DNA from: Xanthobacter flavus | Lineage (GTDB): Bacteria; Pseudomonadota; Alphaproteobacteria; Rhizobiales; Xanthobacteraceae | Length of the DNA stretch: 64,000 nucleotides | Reading direction: 5' to 3' | Assembly (NCBI RefSeq): GCF_017875275.1 | Contig: NZ_JAGGML010000001.1 | Coordinates: forward strand, 2,439,001-2,503,000 | Part shown: positions 49,519-60,900 of the stretch, piece by piece | Numbering within the stretch: position 1 is the first letter of the stretch | How the letters are laid out: each line of letters starts with the position of its first letter | Translations under genes and position numbers: made by a program | The notes under the pieces: model-generated | What the model was told of the DNA's origin: nothing | Databases searched by the model: none | The model's input: only the letters and a program-made list of their open reading frames with translations

Positions 49519-49655
49519 CTCCCCTCTCCCCTTGCGGGAGAGGGTGGATCGCGGCTCAGCCGCGAGACGGGTGAGGGGTATGGCTCGGCCAGAGTCGTTC
49601 CCGGTGGCGACAGCCCCCTCACCCCCGTCCCCTCTCCCGCGAGGGGAGAGGGGCG
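49519..49655. repeat. Palindromic intergenic repeat, family B copy 2
   Basis: Same end structures as the copy at 41884-42009: a left stem with CCCCTCTCCCCTTGCGGGAG and a right stem with CCCTCTCCCGCGAGGGGAGA, with an additional small hairpin (GCGGCTCAGCCGC) inside. It fills the liuB-liuC gap. Confidence 0.85.
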
Positions 49656-49685
49656 TGGCGATATCCTGCGTGAAAGGCGGATGGC

Positions 49686-50470
49686 ATGAGCCTGAGCACC
49701 GGCCTCACCCGCACCACCGAGGATGGCGTCGCCGTCCTCACCCTCGACCGGCCCGAAGTGCGCAACGCCTTCGACGATGCGCTTATTGCCGCGCTGACGG
49801 ACGCATACGAGGCGGCCATCGCAGACCCTGCCGCCGTCGCCATCCTGCTGCGCGCCAATGGCCCGGTGTTCTGCTCCGGCGGCGATCTCAACTGGATGCG
49901 CCGCATGGCCGGCTATTCGCGGGAGGAGAACCTCGCGGACGCGGAGCGGCTGGGCGCGCTCATGCGCACCATCGACCGCTCGCCCAAGCCCACCCTCGTG
50001 CGCATCCACGGCTCGGCCTTCGCTGGAGCCACCGGGTTGATCGCGGCCAGCGACATCGCGGTGGCGGTGCCGGAGGCGGAATTCGCCGTCACCGAGGTGC
50101 GCATCGGCCTGATCCCGGCGGTCATCAGCCCCTATCTGGTGCGGGCCATGGGGGCACGACAGGCACGGCGCTATTTCCTCACCGCCGAACGCTTCTCCGC
50201 CGCCACCGCGCTGGAACTGGGCCTCGTCCATGAGGTGGTGCCGGCGGACGATCTGGACGCCGCCATCGCCCGTCACCTCAAGGCGCTGAAGGCGGCGAGC
50301 CCCGCCGCGCTCGCCGCCACCAAGGCCCTCGTCGCCGCCGTGGACCGGCCGCTCGACGACGCCGTCATCTCCGACACTGCCCGCCGCATCGCCGACCAGC
50401 GCGCCAGCGCCGACGGCCGCGAGGGTGTCACCGCCTTCCTCGAAAAGAGAAAACCCAATTGGGGGGCCGC

Positions 50471-50474
<4 letters not shown>
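49686..50474 (+). CDS. liuC: Enoyl-CoA hydratase family, methylglutaconyl-CoA hydratase LiuC
   Basis: The 262-residue crotonase-fold enzyme has VAVLTLDRPEVRNAFDDALIAAL, the oxyanion-hole segment GPVFCSGGDLNWMRRMAGYSREENLADAERLG and HGSAFAGATGLIAASDIAVAVPEAEFAVTEVRIGLIPAVISPYLVRAMG. The GGDLNWM sequence and place between liuB and liuD point to methylglutaconyl-CoA hydratase, which makes HMG-CoA. The glutamate in TEVRIGLIPA corresponds to a catalytic crotonase acid. Its stop overlaps the liuD start (ATGA). Confidence 0.92.
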
Positions 50475-52470
<1,996 letters not shown>

Positions 52471-52471
<1 letters not shown>

Positions 52472-53376
52472 TGGCCCGCCCCGCTTCCGTCCGCATCGTC
52501 GAGGTCGGCCCCCGCGACGGCCTGCAGAACGAGCCGGGCATCGTGCCGCTGGCCGCCAAGGTGGCGCTCATCGACGCCCTGGCCGACGCCGGGCTGAGGA
52601 TGATCGAGGCCGGCTCGTTCGTCTCGCCCAAATGGGTGCCGCAGATGGCCGACACCGCCGAGGTGCTGGGCTCGATCGATCGCCGGCCCGGCGTGCGCTA
52701 CACCGTTCTGGCGCCCAATCTGAAGGGGCTGGAGCTGGCGCTCGCCTGCGGCATCGAGGAGGTGGCGGTGTTCACCGCAGCCTCGGAGGCGTTCACGCAA
52801 AAGAATATCAACTGCACCATCGCCGAGAGCCTGGAGCGCTTCACCCCGCTCATCGATCTCGCCCGCGCGCGCGGCGTCGCGGTGCGCGGCTATGTGAGCT
52901 GCGCGCTGGGCTGCCCCTATCAGGGCGAAGTGCCGATGGCGAAGGTGGTGGAGGTGTCGGAAGCCCTCACCGCCATGGGCTGCTACGAGGTGTCGGTGAG
53001 CGACACCATCGGCGTCGGTACTCCGGACAAGGCGCAGGCGGTGACCGGCGCGGTGGCCGACCGCATCGGGCTGGAGCGCACCGCCATCCATTTCCACGAC
53101 ACCTACGGGCAGGCGCTGGCCAATGTGCTGGCCTGTCTCGACATCGGCGTGTCGTCCGTGGATTCGGCGGTGGCCGGGCTCGGCGGCTGTCCCTATGCCA
53201 AGGGGGCGTCGGGCAATCTCGCCACCGAGGATCTGGTCTACATGCTGAATGGCCTCGGCATCGAGACCGGCGTTGATCTCGATCGCCTCGCGGCGGCCGG
53301 GCGGGCCATCACCGCGGCGCTCGGCCGAGCGCCGGCTTCCAAGGTGGCGCAAGCGCTGGCTGCGACATGTGCGTGA
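52471..53376 (+). CDS. liuE: Hydroxymethylglutaryl-CoA lyase LiuE
   Basis: The 301-residue TIM-barrel lyase splits HMG-CoA to acetyl-CoA and acetoacetate, the last step of leucine breakdown. It has [79 protein letters not shown] and the catalytic-cysteine segment [24 protein letters not shown]. All key metal and catalytic residues are present. Its ATG shares one base with the liuD stop (TGATGG). It ends the liu operon; a gene for acetoacetate activation does not follow. Confidence 0.95.
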
Positions 53377-53546
53377 GGCCGTGTGCGTTAGGCCCTGCTG
53401 AAGCGGGGCCGGTGGCGTTGGTTCCCCTTATCCCGTAACCTTAATGGCAGTTGAAGGGGCGGCTCCGTTGCCTTGGCCAGATGCAGCCCCTAACTGTCGA
53501 AGGTAAATCCGGCGCAGGGTCTGCCGGTCAGTCCGGGGTCGCGCTC

Positions 53547-54263
53547 ATGTCTGCGTCGAGTGCCGCTTTGACCGTTTCAGGCCGCACCGTGCGGCGGCTC
53601 GCGGTGATGTCCGCGCTCGCCGTTCTCGCCGCCCCCATCGCCGCGACCCCTGCGGCTGCGCAGGAGCTGACGCGCCTCTATGCGCCGAAGCCGCCCGCCG
53701 GATCTGCCTATGTCCGCGTGGTGGACCTTGCCGCCAGCGGCGCACCCATCGGCATCGGGACGGCGCCGGCCGCGCCCATCCCCGCCGGCGACACCGCCAC
53801 CATCTACCGCATCGTGAAGGGCGGCGCGCCGCTTTCGGTCAGCCTTGCCGGCAAGCCGGCCGAAGGGAGCATCATGCCGGCGGCCGATGCCTTCTCCACC
53901 GTCATCGTGCCGGCCTCGGGGCCCGCAGTGGTCATCACCGATCCCACCGAGGGCCGTAACGATCTGAAGGCGCAGCTGCGCGTCTACAATCTGGTGCCCG
54001 GCTGCGCCGCGAGCGTGACGGTGGCGGACGGCGGCCCCGTCGTGTTCGAGGGCGTCGCCACCAACGACACCCGCCAGCGCGCCATCAACCCCATCGAGGC
54101 GGTGCTGGCCGCCACCTGCGGCGCCGCGGTGTCGCAGCCGCTGAAGCTGCCGCCGCTCAAGGCCGGCGACCACTACAGCCTGTTCCTGCTGCCCGGCGCG
54201 AACGGGCCGAAGCTCGCCGGCCAGCGCGACGAGACCGAGCCCTATCGCGGTCCGGGCAACTGA
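53547..54263 (+). CDS. AlgF-like polysaccharide O-acetylation periplasmic protein
   Basis: The 238-residue exported protein (signal segment VRRLAVMSALAVLAAPIAATPAAAQ) resembles AlgF, a periplasmic protein of alginate O-acetylation. It has ELTRLYAPKPPAGSAYVRVVDL, a beta-rich repeat, AQLRVYNLVPGCAASVTVADGG and AGDHYSLFLLPG. AlgF-type proteins pass acetyl groups between the MBOAT protein and the transferase. The start is uncertain: ATG 53547 or a GTG near 53589. It precedes the algI-like gene by 9 bp. Because alginate synthase is not present here, the polymer may differ. Confidence 0.8.
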   Translation: MSASSAALTVSGRTVRRLAVMSALAVLAAPIAATPAAAQELTRLYAPKPPAGSAYVRVVDLAASGAPIGIGTAPAAPIPAGDTATIYRIVKGGAPLSVSLAGKPAEGSIMPAADAFSTVIVPASGPAVVITDPTEGRNDLKAQLRVYNLVPGCAASVTVADGGPVVFEGVATNDTRQRAINPIEAVLAATCGAAVSQPLKLPPLKAGDHYSLFLLPGANGPKLAGQRDETEPYRGPGN

Positions 54264-54272
54264 TCCGGCCCC

Positions 54273-55658
54273 ATGGTCTTCGCCTCCGACAGCTTCCTGT
54301 TCCTGTTCCTGCCGGTCTTCCTCATCGTCTATGCGCTGACGCCGGGCCTCGCGCGCAACGTCGTCATTCTCGCCTTTTCCTGGCTGTTCTATGCCTGGTG
54401 GCGCGCGGACTTCCTCCCCCTCATCGTCTCCATCGCCATCTGGTCGTGGGCGACGGGCCTGTGGATCTCCCGCGCGGAGGGAAGGGCCCGGGGATGGGCG
54501 CTGTTCATCGGCATCGTCTGGCCGCTCGCGTCCCTCGTCTGGTTCAAGTACGCCAACATGCTGGTGCATTCGGCCGAGGTGCTCACCGCCTCGGTCTGGG
54601 GCTGGCCGGACGTGCTTTTGCCCATCGGGCTTTCGTTCTTTGTCTTCGGGGCCATCTCCTATTCCACGGACGTGTTCCGGGGGACGGTGAAGGCCGAGCC
54701 CTCGTTCGTGAACTATGCCACCTACCAGTCCATGTTCGGCCACCTCGTGGCCGGCCCGGTGGTGCGCTACGAATGGGTGGCGCAGCGCCTGAAGGAGCGC
54801 ACCTTCCACCGGGCCGAGTTCATGTTCGGCGTCGAGCGCTTCATGCTCGGCTTCGCCCAGAAGGTGCTGATCGCCGATACGCTCGCCCCCATGGTGGATG
54901 CGGGCTATGCCATCGCCCATCCCACCACGATGGACGTGCTGCTGGCCGTCACCGGCTACACGCTCCAGCTCTATTTCGATTTCTCCGGCTACAGCGCCAT
55001 GGCCATCGGCCTCGGCCTCATGGTGGGCCTTAAGTTCCCGGAGAATTTCGACAATCCCTATCTCTCCACCTCGCTGGCGGAGTTCTGGCGGCGCTGGCAC
55101 ATCTCGCTGTCGAGCTGGCTGCGGGACTATCTCTATATCCCGCTCGGCGGCAATCGCGGGTCCACGGGCCGCGTGTCCGCGAACCTCCTCATCACCATGG
55201 GGCTCGGGGGCCTGTGGCATGGGGCCAGCTGGACCTTTCTCATCTGGGGCCTGTGGCACGGCTTCGGTCTCATGGTGGGTCGCGTGTGGAAGAATCTCGG
55301 CCTGCCGGGGACCGGCGCATGGCTCGGCCACGTCCTCACGCTCGCCTTCGTCATGGTCGGCTGGGCATTGTTCCGGGCGCAGAGCTGGGCCGAGGCGGGG
55401 GTGATCTTCTCCGGACTCACCGGGAGCAACGGCGTCGCGCTGAGCCCGTCCATGGGCGCGGCCATCCGCCCGGTGGAGATCGCGACGCTCGTACTCGGCA
55501 TCGGCCTGATCTACCTGCCGAAGCTTCTACGCATCGATCCGTCCGCGCCCAATCCCGGCCACTGGCTCAGGGCCTGGGCGGCGCTGCCGCTGTTCCTGTT
55601 CGCCGTGCTGGTGCTGCAGGGGCGCATGGTGGTGCCCTTCCTCTATTTCCAGTTCTGA
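54273..55658 (+). CDS. MBOAT family O-acyltransferase (AlgI-like)
   Basis: The 461-residue multi-helix MBOAT protein opens VFASDSFLFLFLPVFLIVYAL and carries PIGLSFFVFGAISYSTDVFRG, FDFSGYSAMAIGLGLMVGLKFPENFDNPYLSTSLAEFWRRWHISLSSWLRDYLYIPLGGNR. The catalytic histidine is in LGGLWHGASWTF (His316). It moves an acetyl group across the inner membrane for polysaccharide O-acetylation. The order AlgF-like, AlgI-like, AlgJ/X-like is the same set of functions as algI-algJ-algF in Pseudomonas, in a different order. Confidence 0.93.
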   Translation: MVFASDSFLFLFLPVFLIVYALTPGLARNVVILAFSWLFYAWWRADFLPLIVSIAIWSWATGLWISRAEGRARGWALFIGIVWPLASLVWFKYANMLVHSAEVLTASVWGWPDVLLPIGLSFFVFGAISYSTDVFRGTVKAEPSFVNYATYQSMFGHLVAGPVVRYEWVAQRLKERTFHRAEFMFGVERFMLGFAQKVLIADTLAPMVDAGYAIAHPTTMDVLLAVTGYTLQLYFDFSGYSAMAIGLGLMVGLKFPENFDNPYLSTSLAEFWRRWHISLSSWLRDYLYIPLGGNRGSTGRVSANLLITMGLGGLWHGASWTFLIWGLWHGFGLMVGRVWKNLGLPGTGAWLGHVLTLAFVMVGWALFRAQSWAEAGVIFSGLTGSNGVALSPSMGAAIRPVEIATLVLGIGLIYLPKLLRIDPSAPNPGHWLRAWAALPLFLFAVLVLQGRMVVPFLYFQF

Positions 55659-55667
55659 GGGGGGACG

Positions 55668-56750
55668 ATGCCGCATCTCGCCCGCGCCCTCGCGACCCTC
55701 GCCTTCCTGGCGTTGATGCTGACCGGCCTCGGCTTCGTCGCCGTGCATCTCAGGGGTGAGGAGGCGCGCACCGCGCTCGCGGCAGCGGCGACCCGCGAGA
55801 ATGTGCTGGATGGCCGCTTCACCGCCGTGCTCGACAAGCAGATCACCGCCGGCTTGCCCCAGCTGACAGGGCTTGAGGATGTGGTCTCCGGCCTCGCCTA
55901 CAAGGTGCTGGGGGATGCCGGCGATCTCGTGCGCGCCGGCTGCCCCGGCTGGCTGTTCTACCGCGAGGAGCTGATCGAGACGCGGGGCGCACGAGCCAAT
56001 TTCGAAACCCGGCTGAAGATCGCGGCGAAGATCCGGGATGCGTTCGCGGCGCGAAACCTCGCTTTGGTGGTGCTCCCCGTTCCGGACAAGGCGTTGCTGG
56101 CGGCGGAGCATCTGTGCGGCGCCTCCGTCTCCGGCGAGGCGCGCTGGCGGTCGCAGGCGTGGTGGTCGCAGAGCGGTGCGCTCGGGCTCGATCAGGTGGA
56201 GATCGCGCCCGGCTTTCCCGGTGCCGACGGCTTCCTGCGCACGGACACCCATTGGAACGTTGCCGGCGCCAAGCTCGCCGCCGGCCGGGTGGCGGAGGCG
56301 GTGCGCCGGCGCATCGGTCCGGGCACGCAGAAGATCACCCTTTCGCAAAGCCCACCCAAGGCGCGCGTGGGCGACCTCATGCGTCTCGCGGGGCTGGAGC
56401 GCACGTACAGCTGGTCCGGCCCGCAGCCGGACGAGGAGCCGGAAGTGTCAGCCGCCATCGCCCGCACCGGCGGGCTTCTCGATGACGTGCCGGGACCGCA
56501 GGTGGTGCTCGCCGGCTCCTCCTTCTCCCGAAATTCCGGCTTCCTCGAATATCTTCAGGCCGCGTCCGGCACCGAGGTCGCGCAGAGGAGCCGCGACGGC
56601 TCCGGCTTTGCCGGCCAGCTTCTCGAACTTCTGATGGACGAGCCGCAGATTCTGGCTGAAACCCGCCTCGTGGTGTGGGAATTCCCCATGCGAGCCCTCA
56701 CCCGGCCGCTGACGGATGTCGAGCGCCGCTTTCTGGGAGATGCGAAATGA
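55668..56750 (+). CDS. AlgJ/AlgX-like SGNH acetyltransferase 1
   Basis: The 360-residue membrane-anchored periplasmic protein has an N-terminal helix (RALATLAFLALMLTGLGFVAVHL) and an AlgX/AlgJ SGNH-like domain: WLFYREELIE, the catalytic Asp-His motif RTDTHWN (Asp193, His195) and the nucleophile motif AGSSFSRNSGF (Ser about 285). This is the pattern of AlgJ/AlgX O-acetyltransferases. It starts 9 bp after the MBOAT gene. Its stop overlaps the next, related gene by ATGA, so both are co-translated. Confidence 0.88.
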   Translation: MPHLARALATLAFLALMLTGLGFVAVHLRGEEARTALAAAATRENVLDGRFTAVLDKQITAGLPQLTGLEDVVSGLAYKVLGDAGDLVRAGCPGWLFYREELIETRGARANFETRLKIAAKIRDAFAARNLALVVLPVPDKALLAAEHLCGASVSGEARWRSQAWWSQSGALGLDQVEIAPGFPGADGFLRTDTHWNVAGAKLAAGRVAEAVRRRIGPGTQKITLSQSPPKARVGDLMRLAGLERTYSWSGPQPDEEPEVSAAIARTGGLLDDVPGPQVVLAGSSFSRNSGFLEYLQAASGTEVAQRSRDGSGFAGQLLELLMDEPQILAETRLVVWEFPMRALTRPLTDVERRFLGDAK

Positions 56751-57760
56751 TGAAGGTCGCCGGCGCTGGACGCGCATTCACCCGCCGCGGCTTCCTGGCG
56801 ACGAGCATGCTGGGCGGCCTGCTGGCGGCGGGCATCGCCGGCCTGTCCACCCCAGCGGCGGCGCAGAACAGCGGCATCATTTCCGGCAAGGACGGCTGGC
56901 TGTTTCCGGGCTGGGAGAGCATCTCCGTCCTCGACCGCTCGGGCATTACCGCCAACGTCATGCTGATGCAGGAGACGAAGGCGGCGCTTGCCGCACGCAA
57001 CGTGACGCTGATGGTCATGGTGGTTCCCATGAAGGCGCCCTTCTACAGGGAGAAGCTGCCGGACGGGACGACGCTCTCGGCCGACGTCGCCGGCCAGTAT
57101 GACTTCATCCTCGACCAGCTGAGGAAGGCTGGCATCGACACGGTGGACCTGCGCCCGGCGATGAAATCGGTGCAGACCGGCAAGCAGACCAGCTTCTACC
57201 GCGCCGACTACCATTGGACCGCCTGGGCATCCGAGGCGGCGGCGGACGCGGTGGCGCAGGCCATCAAGGCGAAGGTGGGCAAGCTCGCCGGCAGCCCGCC
57301 CGGCGACAAGCTCGGCGAATGGGTCACGCAGCGCCATCTCGGCGATCTTGCCCAGCGCTTTCTCACGCCGGACCAGCAGAAGCAGATTGGACCGGACCTC
57401 TACACCGTCCGCACGCCGGCGCCGGCCAAGGCCTCGCTGGTGGATTCCGCGCCAGCGCCGGTCCACATCATCGGCAACAGCTTCGTGCAGCCCTATCTCG
57501 GGTTTCCGCAGAAGCTCTCCAACGCCCTCGACCGGCCGGTGTCGCTGACCTGGAATCCGGGGAATGTCGGCCCCTGGGCGACCTTCCTGCAATATGTGGG
57601 ATCTCCGGACTTCGCGAAGAGCCCGCCGCAGGTGCTGCTCTGGCAGTTCAACGAGGGGCCGTTCCACAGCGGCCCGCAGGCGACCGACCAATGGGACGTC
57701 CCCTCCATCATGCCCCCCCAGACCTGGCGGGAGCGGATGCTGGCGGCGATCCGCAGATAG
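56747..57760 (+). CDS. AlgJ/AlgX-like SGNH acetyltransferase 2, Tat-exported
   Basis: The 337-residue protein starts with a twin-arginine leader (FTRRGFLATSMLGGLLAAGIAGLSTPAAAQ). The SGNH domain has GKDGWLFPGWESISVLDRSG, VMVVPMKAPFYREKLP, the Asp-His motif RADYHWTAWAS (Asp154, His156) and IIGNSFVQPY with Ser245. Both catalytic motifs are intact. It differs enough from the preceding gene to suggest separate roles, one perhaps transferring and one relaying acetyl groups. A terminator follows its stop codon. Confidence 0.86.
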   Translation: MMKVAGAGRAFTRRGFLATSMLGGLLAAGIAGLSTPAAAQNSGIISGKDGWLFPGWESISVLDRSGITANVMLMQETKAALAARNVTLMVMVVPMKAPFYREKLPDGTTLSADVAGQYDFILDQLRKAGIDTVDLRPAMKSVQTGKQTSFYRADYHWTAWASEAAADAVAQAIKAKVGKLAGSPPGDKLGEWVTQRHLGDLAQRFLTPDQQKQIGPDLYTVRTPAPAKASLVDSAPAPVHIIGNSFVQPYLGFPQKLSNALDRPVSLTWNPGNVGPWATFLQYVGSPDFAKSPPQVLLWQFNEGPFHSGPQATDQWDVPSIMPPQTWRERMLAAIRR

Positions 57761-57790
57761 GGTTCGGTTAATAAACCCTGCAGAAGTGTT

Positions 57791-57830
57791 AACGGCGCCC
57801 GGAGGCAATCTTCTCGGGCGCCGTTTTTGT
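57791..57830 (+). terminator. Rho-independent terminator after the O-acetylation genes
   Basis: An 11-bp perfect stem (AACGGCGCCCG at 57791-57801 with CGGGCGCCGTT at 57815-57825) is followed by TTTTG. It closes the AlgF/I/J/X-like operon and separates it from the NfrA-like gene. An AT-rich segment (about 57835-57945) beyond it is the likely promoter of that gene. Confidence 0.9.
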
Positions 57831-57945
57831 TTACGATCGGGTAACGTCTGGGGCGGCGAAGTAAAAAATTCGTTTACGCGGGCGAATATTATCGGGTCTC
57901 GTTAAGGTTAACTGTGGTTTAAGTAGTCGGTGCCATGGTGAGGCC

Positions 57946-60900
57946 ATGAGCACCGCGATTCATTTCCGCACCTGCCTTGCCCCCACCCTCGACCGGGATC
58001 GGAAGAGGCTTTCGCGCGGCATCGCGCTCAGCCTCGTGCTGGCGAGCTCGGCCGCCGCGCTGACGCTCGCGGCGACCCCCGCCGGGGCCCAGACCCAGCC
58101 AGCGCCGCAGGCGCAGCAACCGCCGCAGGCCCAGCCGGCGCCCCAGGCCACGCGAACGCCGGAGCTGACGGGGGCGGCTTGGGTGGCGGCTGATCGCGCC
58201 TATGCCGCGCAGCGGGACAAAAGATACGCGGATGTCGTGACCTATGCCCGCGAGGCGCTGAAGCTGCGCCCCGACGTGGCGCGGCTCTGGCTCTTGCTGA
58301 TGGATGCGCTGGACGCCCAAGGCAAGACTGCCGAGGCGGTGGTGGTGGGCAACGAGGCGATCGCCGCCGGCATCACCGATCAGGCGCTCACGGCCCGTGT
58401 CCGCTCTCAGAGCCGCGTGCTGGCGCAGGAACCGTCCGTCGCCGCCAACAAGGCGCTGGAGGCCCAGAACCCGAAGGCCGCCATCGAGCAGGCGCGCAAG
58501 GCCATCGCGCTGGTGCCGGACGATCTCAGCTATCGCGTGCTCCTCATCTACACGCTGCTGGCCGATGGCCAGCTGGACGCGGCCGACAAGGCGGCGAGCG
58601 AAGCCATCCAGGTCGATCCCCAGTCTTTCCTGCCGCGCACCCTGCGCGGCTATGTCCGCATGCGCCTCGGCAAGGTGGCGGAGGCAGAACAGGATTTCGA
58701 CGCCGCCCTGAAGGATGAGGTGCTCTCCGGGCCGACCGCCCGCGACGCGCGCGTGGTGATGGCCGACGCCGCCATTGCCGCGAACCACCCCCAGCGGGCG
58801 CTCAAGCTTCTGGAATCGGTCGAGCCCGATGCGGCGGTCCAGGCGCGGCTGCGGGTCGCCCGCGCGCAGGAGCGCAACCCGAAGACTGTTCCCGCCAATG
58901 CGGCCCAGACCCTGCCGGTGCCGTTCCAGAAGTGCATCGACACGCCCTATGGCCCCTCCTGCAGCCTCATCCCCGCCACCACGCCGCCCGGCGGGGGCGT
59001 GAGCGACACGCCCGGCTACGACGCCGCGCTCGAAGCCTTCGGTGCCTATCGCGAGGGCAACGACAATCTGTCCGAGGCCCGCATCCGTGAGGCGCTGAAG
59101 GAAAACCCCGGCAATGCCCAGTGGCGCCGGCTGCTGATCGATTCGCTCGACCGCTCGAAGAAGTACAAGGAGCTGGATGTCGTCCTGCGCGAGGCCATCA
59201 GCCAAGGCGACAACGATCCGGCCCTGATCGCGCTCCGCGCGGCCAACGACAAGCGCCTCGCCGAGCCCATGGCCGTGCAGGCCATCAAGGACATCGGCCG
59301 CGGCAAGGCCGCGAGCGCCGTCACCTCCGCCCGGCAGGCGGTGGAGCGGGCGCCCGACGCCCTCATCTTCCGCATCGTGCTCATCAATGCGCTGATGGCG
59401 GCGAACCAGTTCAAGGACGCCGAGACGGCCGCCACCGGCGCGGTCGCGGACAATCCCAACGAGCCGCTGCCGCACATCCTGCGCGCCTGGCTGCTGCAGA
59501 AGACCGGCCAGCGCGAGGAAGCGGCGCGGGAATTCGACACCGTTCTCAACAGCAACCTCCTCACCGACCTGGAGGAGCTGAACTACCGGCTGATCGCGGC
59601 GAACGCGGCCATGGCGGACGGCAAGCCCGAGGAGGCGCTGAAGGCGCTCGAACCCCTCGACGCGGCCAAGAACAAGGAGGTCGGCGTCCTGCGCAAGCAG
59701 GCGGAGGCCCAGGCGAAGGCGCCGAACGCCGCCAAGCCCGCGCTTCAGCAGCCGGCCGTGCTGTGCCAGCCGACGAGCTATGGCGTCATCTGCTCGGTGT
59801 TCGCCAATCCGCAGATGCAGGCGCCGGGCGTGGCCGGGCTCAATCCGGGTGCGCCGGGCTATGCGGCGGCCACCGCCGCCTATGCCGCATTCGCCCGAAA
59901 GGACTACGGGACCGCCATCACCGAGGCGCGCCGCGCGGTGGATGCCGACCCCGGAAATCGCAATTACCAGACGCTGCTGCTCAACGCCTTGTCCTCCGCC
60001 GGCCGCTACGGCGAGGCCGAGGCGGTCGCCAGCCGGCTGCTGGCGGCGAGCCCGCGCGATGCCACCCTGCTGGTGCAGCGGGCCAATCTGCGCCTGCAGG
60101 CGAAGGATTTCTCCGGCGCCGTCGCCGACTACAAGGCGGCGCTCGGCTCGCCCAACCTGCCGCCGGCCCAGGTGCGCATCGTGCGCCTTGGTCTCGCCGA
60201 CGCCGCGCTCAACGCCAAGCAGCCGGAGGTCGCCATCTGGGCGCTCCAGCCCTACGCCAACGAGGACAGCTACGAGGTGCAGGCCCGCCTCGGCTTCGCC
60301 TCCCTCGCGCTCGAGGACAAGGAGGGCGCGCTCAATGCCTTCACCCGCGCGGCGGCGCGGGCGCGCACCCCGCAGGAGCGCATGGCGATGCTCACCGCCC
60401 GCGTCAGCGTGCTCACGCAGCTCGGCCGCAAGGACGAGGCGCGCGCGCTGTTCCAGCAGGCCTACAACAGCGGCGCCCTGCGCGGCATGAAGCCGGTGGA
60501 CCTCGCGGTTCTGGCCAGCCAGGCGGGAGAGGACGAGCTTGCCTACGAATACTTCTCCGAAGCCAACAGCCGCTGGCGGCTGCGCGGCACCAATTTGATC
60601 AATGCCGCCTACAATGCGCGCCGCACCTATCACAACGCCGAGGCGGTCGATTACTTCAAGTCCGCCATCGACGAGGCGCGGGAGGGCAAGCTTCAGCTCG
60701 ATCCGCAATATCTGTTCGGTCTGAGGCGCGAGGTCGCCGAGCTGACGCGCACCTGGGGCGCCTACGCCTCGGTGAGCTACGGCCCGGTGGGCGTGGCGCC
60801 CGGTTCGTTCCTGGTTCCGCAAACGTCCAACGGCGCCAACAACACGCTGGGCGCGGGCGGTGAAATCTACTGGCGCCCCCCCGGCATCGGCTATCGCGAC

